From an uncultured Peptoniphilus sp. (GTDB taxonomy: Bacteria > Bacillota > Clostridia > Tissierellales > Peptoniphilaceae), in assembly GCA_902465645.1 (NCBI GenBank), contig CABQNX010000021.1, positions 1 to 21,230 of the forward strand: 21,230 nt of DNA, given 5' to 3'. The stretch's first letter is position 1. Each line of letters starts with the position of its first letter. Positions 1-7,129 of the stretch are shown piece after piece. A model generated the notes under the pieces. It was not told the DNA's origin. It saw only the letters and a list, made by a program, of their open reading frames with translations, and searched no databases. The translations under genes and the position numbers were made by a program.

Positions 1-50
1 AGCTGAATTGGTGCAATTCCAATACCGACAGTATAGTCTGGATGAAAGAA
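1..50 (+). promoter_or_regulatory. FMN riboswitch (RFN element), 3' part
   Basis: The window opens inside an FMN-sensing leader. The segment ACCGACAGTATAGTCTGGATG followed by AAAGAAGA matches the highly conserved 3' portion of RFN elements (canonical CCGAC-GGT-A-AGTC-GGATG-AGAAG). The preceding short hairpin (AATTGGTGCAATTCCAAT) fits the variable stem before it. The 5' half lies outside the window. It sits directly upstream of a terminator and ribD, so it should turn off the riboflavin operon when FMN is high. The right boundary is approximate. Confidence 0.9.
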
Positions 51-68
51 GATAATTTTTTGAATTTT

Positions 69-93
69 AGAGCCCTGCATGGGCTCTTTTTTT
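69..93 (+). terminator. Riboswitch-controlled intrinsic terminator
   Basis: AGAGCCC (69-75), loop TGCAT, GGGCTCT (81-87), then a run of T to 93. This is a perfect 7-bp stem with a U-tract between the RFN element and ribD. By analogy with Bacillus rib leaders it is the expression-platform terminator formed when FMN is bound. Confidence 0.9.
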
Positions 94-105
94 ATAGGTG
101 ATTTA

Positions 106-1221
106 ATGTATTTAGAAGATTTTAACGATATCTTTTACATGGAACGTGCCCTTGAAATTGCAAGAGAAGGAACAGGCAAAACAAAGACCAACCCTCTTGT
201 TGGCTGCGTGATTGTAAAAGATGACAAGATAATTGGCCAAGGTGCCCACCTAAAGTTTGGCGACAACCATGCAGAAGTAAATGCAATTTTAGATGCCAAG
301 TCTCGTGGCGAAGACATAAGAGGTGCAACTTTATATGTAAACCTTGAACCCTGCTCCCATTATGGGAAGACTCCTCCCTGTGCTGAGAGAATTGTAAAAG
401 AAGGAATAAGGAGAGTTGTCATTGGAACAGCCGACCCCTTTGAAAAAGTTTCTGGCAGGGGAATAAAAATTTTAGAAGATGCAGGTATTTCTGTCACAGA
501 AGGTCTTTGCGAAGAAGAATGTTTAAACCTAAATGAGAGATTCTTCACTTACTTAAAAAACAAGAGACCCTTTGTTGTCCTAAAGGCTGGCATGTCCCTT
601 GATGGAAAAATTGCAACAGAGACTGGAGAGTCCCAATGGATAACTTCAGAATTTTCAAGAGCTCATGGTCACGAACTCAGGGGCCAACTTGATGCAATTA
701 TGGTTGGGATTGGAACAGTACTTGCAGATGACCCTACTCTTAACACCCGCCATGGCAAATATAAAAATAATCCCATAAGGATCATCACAGATTCAAGCTT
801 GAGGATTCCCCTTGATGCCAAGGTCCTAAGAGACGACTTAGAGTCAATCTGTATCATAGCAACAACAGAAGCTTGCGACAAAGAAAAGCTAGAAAAATTA
901 AAGGCTATGAAAAATGTTGAAGTCCTAATTTGTAAAGACAAGGACAAGAAGGTTGACCTTAAAGATTTAATGGAAAAGTTAAAGGACTACGACATCTCCT
1001 CCATCCTGCTTGAAGGTGGAAGGACCTTAAATGCAGAAATGCTAAAAAATAAATTAGTTGATAAATTTTACTTCTTCATTGCTCCAATCCTACTTGGGTC
1101 CAAGGGAATCCCTGCTATAGGAAATCTCGAAATTGATGAACTAAAGGGTGCAATAAGGATTAAGGACATGAAGTCCGAAAAATTATTTGATGACATACTA
1201 GTCACTGGAAGGTGTGATTAA
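106..1221 (+). CDS. ribD: Bifunctional riboflavin biosynthesis deaminase/reductase RibD
   Basis: This enzyme deaminates 2,5-diamino-6-ribosylamino-pyrimidinone 5'-phosphate and then reduces the ribosyl side chain with NADPH. The N-terminal cytidine-deaminase-like domain carries HAE at residues 55-57 and PCxHxGKTPPC with zinc cysteines 83 and 92. The C-terminal reductase domain begins near residue 150 (KAGMSLDGKIA) and includes a GGRTLN stretch near the end. The 371-aa length is normal. I chose ATG 106, which follows AGGTG at 96-100. The in-frame ATG at 79 lies inside the terminator loop and would have no ribosome-binding site. It is the first gene of the riboswitch-controlled operon and its stop overlaps the ribE start region. 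Confidence 0.95.
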   Translation: MYLEDFNDIFYMERALEIAREGTGKTKTNPLVGCVIVKDDKIIGQGAHLKFGDNHAEVNAILDAKSRGEDIRGATLYVNLEPCSHYGKTPPCAERIVKEGIRRVVIGTADPFEKVSGRGIKILEDAGISVTEGLCEEECLNLNERFFTYLKNKRPFVVLKAGMSLDGKIATETGESQWITSEFSRAHGHELRGQLDAIMVGIGTVLADDPTLNTRHGKYKNNPIRIITDSSLRIPLDAKVLRDDLESICIIATTEACDKEKLEKLKAMKNVEVLICKDKDKKVDLKDLMEKLKDYDISSILLEGGRTLNAEMLKNKLVDKFYFFIAPILLGSKGIPAIGNLEIDELKGAIRIKDMKSEKLFDDILVTGRCD

Positions 1222-1858
1222 AATTTTCACAGGAATTATAGAAGAAATTGGTAGCCTTAGTGACATTAAAAGAGAAAGTGACCTCTACAGCCTAAGAATT
1301 TCTTGCAGCAAAGTTTTAGAGGGCACAAAGAGAGGCGACTCTATTGCAACAAATGGAGTTTGCCTAACTGTCACAGAACTGGGCCAAGACTTTTACAAGG
1401 CAGATGTTATGGTTGAGACAATAAATTCTACGACTTTTAAAAATTTAAAAAGAGGAGAAAAACTAAATCTCGAAAGAGCCCTCAGTCCTTCAAAGAGACT
1501 TGACGGCCACATAGTCCAAGGCCATGTTGATGGACTTGGCGAGATAATTTCTATCCTCAACCATGGCAATGAAATTGTCTACAGGATAAAGTTTGACTCA
1601 GACAATTTTAAGTACATTGCCCCCAAGGGGTCTATTGCCCTTGACGGTATAAGTCTTACTGTCTCAAAGGTTGGAGAAAAATATTTTGAAGTTTCAATTA
1701 TTCCAACAACTATTAGGGACACCAATTTAATAAATAAAAAAGTTGGAGACATGATTAATATAGAGACAGATATAATTGGTCGCTATGTCTACAATTTTGT
1801 AAATACAAAAACAGAAAGCAAAATTACTAAATCATTTTTATTAGAAAATGGTTTTTGA
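1214..1858 (+). CDS. ribE: Riboflavin synthase, alpha subunit
   Basis: It converts two 6,7-dimethyl-8-ribityllumazine molecules to riboflavin and a pyrimidinedione, the last pathway step. Two tandem lumazine-binding repeats are visible, each with a GVCLTV / GISLTV motif, joined by GHIVQGHVDG. Length is 211-214 aa, normal. The start is uncertain. GTG 1214 overlaps the ribD stop by 8 nt but lies only 1 nt after GGAAGG (1207-1212). An ATT codon at 1223 has 10-nt spacing from the same site and would give the canonical N-terminus (M)FTGII. Either way translation should be coupled to ribD. The stop precedes ribBA by 11 nt. Confidence 0.93.
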   Translation: MIKIFTGIIEEIGSLSDIKRESDLYSLRISCSKVLEGTKRGDSIATNGVCLTVTELGQDFYKADVMVETINSTTFKNLKRGEKLNLERALSPSKRLDGHIVQGHVDGLGEIISILNHGNEIVYRIKFDSDNFKYIAPKGSIALDGISLTVSKVGEKYFEVSIIPTTIRDTNLINKKVGDMINIETDIIGRYVYNFVNTKTESKITKSFLLENGF

Positions 1859-1869
1859 GAGGAGATAAA

Positions 1870-3081
1870 ATGAAAGTTAATTCTATTGAAGAAGTTGTTG
1901 AAGCTCTTAAAAAGGGCGAAATTGTCATAGTAACTGACGAACCAGATAGAGAAAACGAAGGCGACATGATCCAGGCAGCAGAGTTTGCCACAGGAGAAAG
2001 TCTAAACACTATGGCTTCCCTTGCCAAGGGCCTAATCTGTATGCCAATGTCAAAGGAATACGCCGAAAAATTAAAATTAAAACAAATGGTTGCAGACAAC
2101 ACTGACAACCACGAAACTGCTTTTACAGTTTCCGTTGACCACGTGGACACGACTACTGGGATTTCTGCTTGGGAAAGAGCCCTAACTGCCAACAAGCTTG
2201 CAGAAGATGATGCAAAGCCAGAGGACTTTAGAAGACCTGGCCACATGTTCCCCCTTGTGGCAAAGAAAGATGGAATCTTTGTAAGACGTGGTCACACTGA
2301 AGCAACTGTTGATCTTTTGAAAATTGCCGGTCTTAAGGAAGTGGGACTTTGCTGTGAAATCATGCAAGATGATGGTCACATGATGCGTGGCGAAGACCTA
2401 TTTAAACTGGCACAAGAACTTGACATGAAGATTACAACAACTGAAGAGCTCCTTCTTTATAGGAAGAGACATGAAAAAATCGTAGAAAAAGTTGCAGAAG
2501 CAAAACTTCCTACAAAGTTTGGAGACTTTAGGGCCCATGCCTACATCGACAGAGTAACTGGCGAACACCACATAGCCCTTGTTAAGGGAGAAATCGGCGA
2601 CGGAATGGACGTCCTAACAAGAGTTCACTCTGAATGTTTAACTGGCGACTGCTTTGGCTCATCAAGATGTGACTGTGGCAACCAACTTCACCTTGCCATG
2701 AATCAAATCGACAAGGAAGGAAGAGGTATTCTCTTATACATGCGTCAAGAAGGCCGTGGAATTGGACTTGTAAATAAGATCAAGGCCTATGCCCTTCAAG
2801 ACCAAGGCATGGACACAGTTGAGGCTAACTTGGCTCTAGGTTTCCCAGAAGATGCAAGAGACTATTCAACAGGAGCACAAATCCTTGAAGACCTTGGAGT
2901 TAAAGAACTAAGACTTCTCACAAACAATCCAGACAAGGTTTATTCACTTCAAGAATTTGGCATGAAGATAAAAGAAAGAGTGCCAATAGAAATTCACTCA
3001 ACAAAACACGACGAGTTTTATTTGAGAACTAAGGCAGAAAAGATGAACCACATCTTATCAGAATTTAAGAAAGAAGATTAA
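1870..3081 (+). CDS. ribBA: Fused DHBP synthase / GTP cyclohydrolase II
   Basis: It makes both riboflavin precursors: 3,4-dihydroxy-2-butanone 4-phosphate from ribulose 5-phosphate, and the pyrimidine precursor from GTP. The N-terminal RibB domain (about 1-200) has DEPDRENEGD (23-32) and RRPGHMFPL with RRGHTEATVDL (121-149). The C-terminal RibA domain has the zinc set C256, C267, C269 (CLTGDxFGSxRCDCG) and RQEGRGIGL (292-300). The 403-aa length is normal for the fusion. ATG 1870 follows AGAGGAG at 1858-1864; an in-frame TTG at 1855 lacks such a site. It is the third gene of the rib operon. Confidence 0.96.
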   Translation: MKVNSIEEVVEALKKGEIVIVTDEPDRENEGDMIQAAEFATGESLNTMASLAKGLICMPMSKEYAEKLKLKQMVADNTDNHETAFTVSVDHVDTTTGISAWERALTANKLAEDDAKPEDFRRPGHMFPLVAKKDGIFVRRGHTEATVDLLKIAGLKEVGLCCEIMQDDGHMMRGEDLFKLAQELDMKITTTEELLLYRKRHEKIVEKVAEAKLPTKFGDFRAHAYIDRVTGEHHIALVKGEIGDGMDVLTRVHSECLTGDCFGSSRCDCGNQLHLAMNQIDKEGRGILLYMRQEGRGIGLVNKIKAYALQDQGMDTVEANLALGFPEDARDYSTGAQILEDLGVKELRLLTNNPDKVYSLQEFGMKIKERVPIEIHSTKHDEFYLRTKAEKMNHILSEFKKED

Positions 3082-3116
3082 TTTATTTTATAAAATTTTT
3101 AAAAATTGGAGGAAAT

Positions 3117-3584
3117 ATGAAAGTTTACAGTGCAAATTTACAATCACAAGGAAAGAAATACGCAATAGTTTTAGCAAGATTTAACGAGTTTATAGTTTCA
3201 AAATTATTAGACGGCTGTCTTGACGGTCTAAAGAGGCATGGAGTTACTGACGATGAAATCGAAGTTATCTGGGTTCCAGGATCTTTTGAAATCCCACTAG
3301 CTGCCAAGGCTCTTGCCCAAAGCAAAAAGTACGACGCAGTCATTGCCCTAGGTGCAGTTATTAGGGGCGCAACTACCCACTACGAACTTGTATCAGCTGA
3401 AGTTGCCAAGGGAATTGCTTCATCTTCACTTGAAACTGGAGTGCCAATTATCTTTGGAGTTATCACAACAGAAAATATTGAACAAGCCATTGAAAGAGCT
3501 GGTACAAAGGCTGGCAACAAGGGCTTCGATGCTGCAACAGCTGCTATTGAAATGGCAAACCTACTTGGTGAGATTCGTGGATAA
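3117..3584 (+). CDS. ribH: 6,7-dimethyl-8-ribityllumazine synthase (RibH)
   Basis: It condenses 5-amino-6-ribitylaminouracil with 3,4-dihydroxybutanone phosphate to give lumazine; the family forms pentamers or icosahedral shells. GSFEIP (55-60) and GAVIRGATTHYE, with the catalytic histidine at residue 88, are intact. The length of 155 aa is typical. ATG 3117 follows a GGAGG at 3108-3112, 35 nt after ribBA. Its 3' end overlaps the next gene by 8 nt. Confidence 0.96.
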   Translation: MKVYSANLQSQGKKYAIVLARFNEFIVSKLLDGCLDGLKRHGVTDDEIEVIWVPGSFEIPLAAKALAQSKKYDAVIALGAVIRGATTHYELVSAEVAKGIASSSLETGVPIIFGVITTENIEQAIERAGTKAGNKGFDAATAAIEMANLLGEIRG

Positions 3585-4251
3585 ACAATCTATAAGGGAA
3601 GAACTTAAAAATGTCAAAAGCATAATTTTTGACTTTGACGGAACCCTCCACGACACCATAAAGATTTACTACCCTGCCTTTTCAGAAGGAGTTAAGATCT
3701 TAAAGGACCATGGTTATGCAAAAGACTTTAAACTTTCTGAAGACAATGTAAAAAGATTTTTGGGCGAGAAACCAAACTTTGCCTACGACCTTTTGGCAAA
3801 AGACGCTGATGAAGACTTTAAGATAGAAGTCATGACCCATGTTGGTCAGAAGATGGACGAAAATATAAAAAATAAGCTTGGAAAGCTCTATGATGGGACA
3901 GAAGAAGTCTTGGAGAAGCTTTCAAAGACCTACGACCTCTACATCCTATCCAACTGTCGCGAGTCCTACCTGGACCAAGCCCTTGATATCTATGGAATAA
4001 AAAAATATTTCAAGAAATATTACGCAGCAGAAACTTTTGACTTTATCCCTAAGGACGAAATCATAAGACAAGAGAGAAAAAACCTAAAAGAAGAGATTAT
4101 CTTTGTTGGCGACAGACACCACGATATGGCCGCAGCCCACAAAAATAATTTAAGGAGCATCTTCTGTACCTATGGTTTCGGACCAGAAGACGAAGGCAAA
4201 GATGCAACTTACAAGATTAATTCCATAAGAGAAATGTTAGAAATCCTATAA
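3577..4251 (+). CDS. HAD-superfamily phosphatase coupled to ribH
   Basis: A haloacid-dehalogenase-type phosphohydrolase of 224 aa with all four motifs: DFDGTL (D19, D21), motif II S125 (LYILSNC), motif III K159, and motif IV GDRHHD (D179, D183). A helical cap lies between motifs I and II, as in C1-cap phosphatases. I chose GTG 3577, preceded by GGTGAG at 3567-3572, giving an 8-nt overlap with ribH and likely translational coupling. The open frame continues upstream to 3352 but is only ribH read out of phase. Its place in a riboswitch-controlled rib operon suggests it dephosphorylates 5-amino-6-(5-phosphoribitylamino)uracil, a step done by HAD enzymes in Bacillus and E. coli. Substrate is inferred; a general sugar-phosphate phosphatase is possible. 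Confidence 0.88.
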   Translation: MDKQSIREELKNVKSIIFDFDGTLHDTIKIYYPAFSEGVKILKDHGYAKDFKLSEDNVKRFLGEKPNFAYDLLAKDADEDFKIEVMTHVGQKMDENIKNKLGKLYDGTEEVLEKLSKTYDLYILSNCRESYLDQALDIYGIKKYFKKYYAAETFDFIPKDEIIRQERKNLKEEIIFVGDRHHDMAAAHKNNLRSIFCTYGFGPEDEGKDATYKINSIREMLEIL

Positions 4252-4377
4252 TTCATTAAAATAAAATCCTAAAAGCTTGTTTATTAGGAAGAAAAACTTA
4301 TATAATTTACTTGAAAAGAAATTATAAGTAGAAAACAATTTATAAAAATTAAAAATATTATTAACCCTAACAAAAAA

Positions 4378-4406
4378 GGAGGACGTCGCAGTCCTCCAAT
4401 TTTTTT
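4378..4406 (+). terminator. Intrinsic terminator of the riboflavin operon
   Basis: GGAGGAC (4378-4384), loop GTCGCA, GTCCTCC (4391-4397), followed by AATTTTTTT. It is a perfect 7-bp GC-rich stem. An A-run on the left (4372-4377) gives a weaker U-tract on the opposite strand, so it may act in both directions between these convergent genes. Confidence 0.88.
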
Positions 4407-4410
4407 ATTT

Positions 4411-4518
4411 ATTTTATGACTTTACAATATTTTATAGGGTCACAATATTTTATGACTTTACAATATTTTATAGGGTCACAATATTTTATGACTTTGCAAT
4501 ATTTTATAAGCTTATAAA
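4411..4518. repeat. 18-bp tandem repeat array (36-bp higher-order unit)
   Basis: Five consecutive 18-bp units begin at 4411, 4429, 4447, 4465 and 4483 and alternate between two forms, ATTTTATGACTTTACAAT and ATTTTATAGGGTCACAAT, so the larger period is 36 bp. The fifth unit has one change (TTGCAAT). A sixth, diverged start (ATTTTATAAG) runs into the perfect 16-bp palindrome TTTATAAGCTTATAAA at 4503-4518. The array lies just past the rib terminator and before the 3' end of the radical SAM gene. No obvious function. Confidence 0.9.
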
Positions 4519-4542
4519 TTTTAATTTATAAAAATTTAATTA

Positions 4543-6021
4543 TTATTTAAAAGCTTCTGCCTTTTCTCTTGAAGCATTCCAAAGCTCGTTGGCCTTCTTA
4601 TTCCAATTCATAGCATATGGTGTAGTCTTTTCTTGTAATTCTTCAACACTTTCTGGTTCAATCATGTCAGTGTTTCTTGCACCAGAATCATTAACTATCT
4701 TAGTAAGTCTTCCAGGGTTTTCAAGCATTGGACATGGCTTTAATAAGTTTTTATTAAAAGGTTGATTGTCGTGGAAGCCCATGAATAATGGACTCATTAG
4801 ACATTCTTTAATAGTTTTTTCCCTGATGTTTGAGTCAGAATAGTGGATGAAGACGCAAGGCTCCATGTCACCTAGAGAGTTAATGTGGAAGTAGTTTTTA
4901 CCACCAGCTATACAACCATTGATGAATTCCCCATCATTTTGGAAATCAATTGTAAAAATATTTTGAGGGTATTCAGCTGACCTAATTTCCCTAACCTTGT
5001 GGTAGACATATTCTCTTTGGTCAGGGTCAAGAAGAAGGCTTGTGTCTGCTCCCTTTCCAACAGGCATGTAGTGGAAGTACCAAGCAAGTCTACATCCATG
5101 GTCTACAAGCATTTTTATAAATTCATCGTCTGTCACATACTCGTAGTTCTTACTTGTGTAGCAAATAGAAGCTCCGTAAAGAAGTTTGTTTTCCTTCATT
5201 AGGTCCATGGCTTTCATAACTTTTTTGAAAACTCCGTCTCCCCTTCTAAAGTCTGTTGATTCTTCTGTACCTTCAATACTTAGGGCAAAGGAAATATTTC
5301 CAGCTTCCTTAACTTCTTTACAAAATTCTTCATCAATTAAAGTTCCATTTGTAAAAACGTGGAAGGCAGAATCATTAAATTCTTTTGCAAGCTTTATGAC
5401 ATCATCTTTCCTAACAAGTGGTTCTCCACCAGTTAAGATAAAGAAATAAGTTCCCAGCTCGTTGCCTTGTCTTACGATGCTTGCCATTTCTTCATAAGTT
5501 AAATTGTTTTTGTGACCATATTCAGCAGCCCAGCAGCCAGTACACTTTAAGTTGCAGGCAGAAGTTGGGTCAAATAATATTGTCCACGGAATGTTGCAAT
5601 TGTATTCTTTTTGAAGTTTGTTCCTCAAAGAATTTCCCTTGTATGCAGCATTGTAACCTACGTTTTTTACAGAAGTCTTTACAATATTTTCGTCAATGCC
5701 ATTTACAATGTCTCTACCAAAGGAAACCCACTTTGAATTTTCATCTTTTAATTCATTTCTAACCCTTTCAAGTCCAGCTTTTGCTGTGTTCTCTTCTTTT
5801 GATGATGGCATCATAAATTGGTCAAAGACATTTACAACTTCAAGCATTCCCTTTTGAGGATCCTTCTTTACCCTCTTGTAGGCAAGATTAAGAGCAGATG
5901 TAAATAATTTTTCATCCCTCTTATCTTTTAGATTTTCTCTAAAAGATTTCTTTTCGCCTGTATTTCCTTCACTTGGAGTCATTATATCTTCATTATTTTT
6001 TTCTTTATAATTAACTTTCAT
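4543..6021 (-). CDS. Radical SAM protein with SPASM-like C-terminus
   Basis: A 492-aa radical SAM enzyme. The cluster motif CxxxCxxC is C156, C160, C163, followed by GGEP at 198-201 for SAM binding. Further cysteines at 370 (GCIAGG), 389 (EPCVF), 407 and 430 (KPCPM) resemble an auxiliary iron-sulfur (SPASM-type) domain. About 140 residues precede the core and are charged and mostly helical in character, longer than a bare radical SAM domain. ATG 6019-6021 follows a strong AGGGGAGG. It is a single-gene unit between two intergenic stretches, with no adjacent substrate peptide or carrier protein. The reaction cannot be told from sequence; peptide or cofactor modification would fit SPASM-type enzymes. 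Confidence 0.88.
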   Translation of the reverse strand: MKVNYKEKNNEDIMTPSEGNTGEKKSFRENLKDKRDEKLFTSALNLAYKRVKKDPQKGMLEVVNVFDQFMMPSSKEENTAKAGLERVRNELKDENSKWVSFGRDIVNGIDENIVKTSVKNVGYNAAYKGNSLRNKLQKEYNCNIPWTILFDPTSACNLKCTGCWAAEYGHKNNLTYEEMASIVRQGNELGTYFFILTGGEPLVRKDDVIKLAKEFNDSAFHVFTNGTLIDEEFCKEVKEAGNISFALSIEGTEESTDFRRGDGVFKKVMKAMDLMKENKLLYGASICYTSKNYEYVTDDEFIKMLVDHGCRLAWYFHYMPVGKGADTSLLLDPDQREYVYHKVREIRSAEYPQNIFTIDFQNDGEFINGCIAGGKNYFHINSLGDMEPCVFIHYSDSNIREKTIKECLMSPLFMGFHDNQPFNKNLLKPCPMLENPGRLTKIVNDSGARNTDMIEPESVEELQEKTTPYAMNWNKKANELWNASREKAEAFK

Positions 6022-6058
6022 AAATTAACCTCCCCTATATTTCTAAGTAAAATATTTC

Positions 6059-6071
6059 TGAACATCGTTCA
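6059..6071. promoter_or_regulatory. Inverted repeat upstream of radical SAM gene, possible operator
   Basis: TGAAC, 3-nt centre ATC, GTTCA: a perfect 5-bp-arm inverted repeat, 38-50 nt before the radical SAM start codon, where a regulator could overlap the promoter. On the minus strand it also creates TTGAAC, but no good -10 follows at standard spacing. Short arms in AT-rich DNA can arise by chance. Confidence 0.3.
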
Positions 6072-6327
6072 ATTTATTTATATTTTACTACAAAAGGAGA
6101 TAAATTTAAAGATGTTTATATTAAGTTATTAGAATTAATTCATTTTTTTCAGGTTTTTTATGTTTTAATTTAAAGGAAGTAACTTTTCTAATATTTAATT
6201 AAAAATAAATAAGATATCATTGCATCTTTAAATGGAATTAAGGTTCAATTGTTATGCTCCAAAATTTTAAATTAAAATAAATATCTATATTAAAAATTCT
6301 AAGAAGATAAATTTTTTTAAACTCATT

Positions 6328-6357
6328 ACAAAAAATCCCTAGCTAACTTGCTAGGGA
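6328..6357 (-). terminator. Intrinsic terminator of the two-component operon
   Basis: Read on the minus strand: TCCCTAGC, loop AAGTTA, GCTAGGGA, then TTTTTT. It is a perfect 8-bp stem with a U-tract, about 170 nt after the response regulator stop and before the radical SAM promoter region. Confidence 0.85.
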
Positions 6358-6526
6358 ATATTCTAAAAATTTTTATTAAATTATTTTAAAATAATGTTTA
6401 TTCCTAAATAAAAGACAGCTTAATAGTGAAATTATAAAATAAACCAATTAATAAAGTCATATAAATTATATAATCACAAAAAACTTTATATAAGCTCATT
6501 AAGATAGAAGTTGTTTTATAAGAATC

Positions 6527-7129
6527 TTAAAAAGAGTCAATTAATCCAAGATCAATAGCTTTTTTCATAAGTTCTTGATAATTGTTAATATAAAGTTTTT
6601 GATAAATTCTATTTAACATAACTGCAAGTGATCTTTCTGAAATAAAAAGCTCCTTTGCAACTTGACTCCTATTCAAACCCGAACAATAAAGCTGAACTAT
6701 TTCCACTTCTTTATCCGTCAAACTTTCTAAATTTTTCTTATTCTTAAAAAACTTTTTATTATTCTTATAAATTGCTTTTAACTTCTTTTTTAGACTCTCC
6801 ATATCTTCTTCTTTTGAAATAAAAGCATAGGCTCCAATACTTTTCGCTCTTTCACTATAAAAAAGTAAATCATATCCAGATAAAATTACTATTTTTATAG
6901 TCTTATCTAACTTTAAAATTTTTTCCGCTAAGTCCAAGCCATTTAAAGAATCTTCAAAACCTTTTAAATTAATATCAATAATTAAAATGTCATAATTTTT
7001 TAAAAATTTAATATCCTCTATTTTTTTTAAATCTTTTAATAGATCAATCTTAAAAAAATCGTCTTTCTCTAAAAATTCCTTTAAAGATGTTGCCATCATC
7101 TTATGATCTTCTATTAATAAAATTCTCAT
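6527..7129 (-). CDS. NarL/FixJ-type response regulator
   Basis: A 200-aa cytoplasmic regulator. The receiver domain (1-120) has acidic pair E7-D8, phospho-acceptor D52, switch S84 and K106. A LuxR-type helix-turn-helix follows at about 137-197 (LTDKEVEIVQLYCSG, then AKELFISERSLAVMLNRIYQKL). The start overlaps the 3' end of the kinase gene by 29 nt, and GAGGAG sits 7 nt before the ATG. The gene pair therefore encodes a cognate two-component system. The linker and HTH are lysine- and asparagine-rich, like the kinase. Target genes are not shown by sequence; the small exported-protein cluster just upstream is the obvious candidate. Confidence 0.92.
   Translation of the reverse strand: MRILLIEDHKMMATSLKEFLEKDDFFKIDLLKDLKKIEDIKFLKNYDILIIDINLKGFEDSLNGLDLAEKILKLDKTIKIVILSGYDLLFYSERAKSIGAYAFISKEEDMESLKKKLKAIYKNNKKFFKNKKNLESLTDKEVEIVQLYCSGLNRSQVAKELFISERSLAVMLNRIYQKLYINNYQELMKKAIDLGLIDSF

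Larger units (their letters stand above)
6022..6526. other. Intergenic region between radical SAM and response regulator genes
   Basis: About 505 AT-rich bases. The part next to the radical SAM gene must carry its promoter; I see no convincing -35/-10 pair but do see the inverted repeat TGAAC-ATC-GTTCA at 6059-6071, about 38-50 nt upstream of the start codon, a possible operator. The middle holds the minus-strand terminator at 6328-6357. The stretch 6358-6526 is the 3' untranslated region of the response regulator; nothing else recognised. Confidence 0.7.

Noticed and set aside
79..105. Upstream in-frame ATG for ribD
   Set aside because: It lies in the loop of the riboswitch terminator and has no ribosome-binding site; ATG 106 with AGGTG fits better.
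3352..3576. Long upstream extension of the HAD phosphatase frame
   Set aside because: It is ribH read in another frame; the extra 75 residues are low-complexity Leu/Gln/Lys, and a GTG with a proper ribosome-binding site exists at 3577.
4411..4518. Repeat array as CRISPR or as att site
   Set aside because: Continuous 18-bp tandem units without spacers; no integrase and no tRNA gene nearby.
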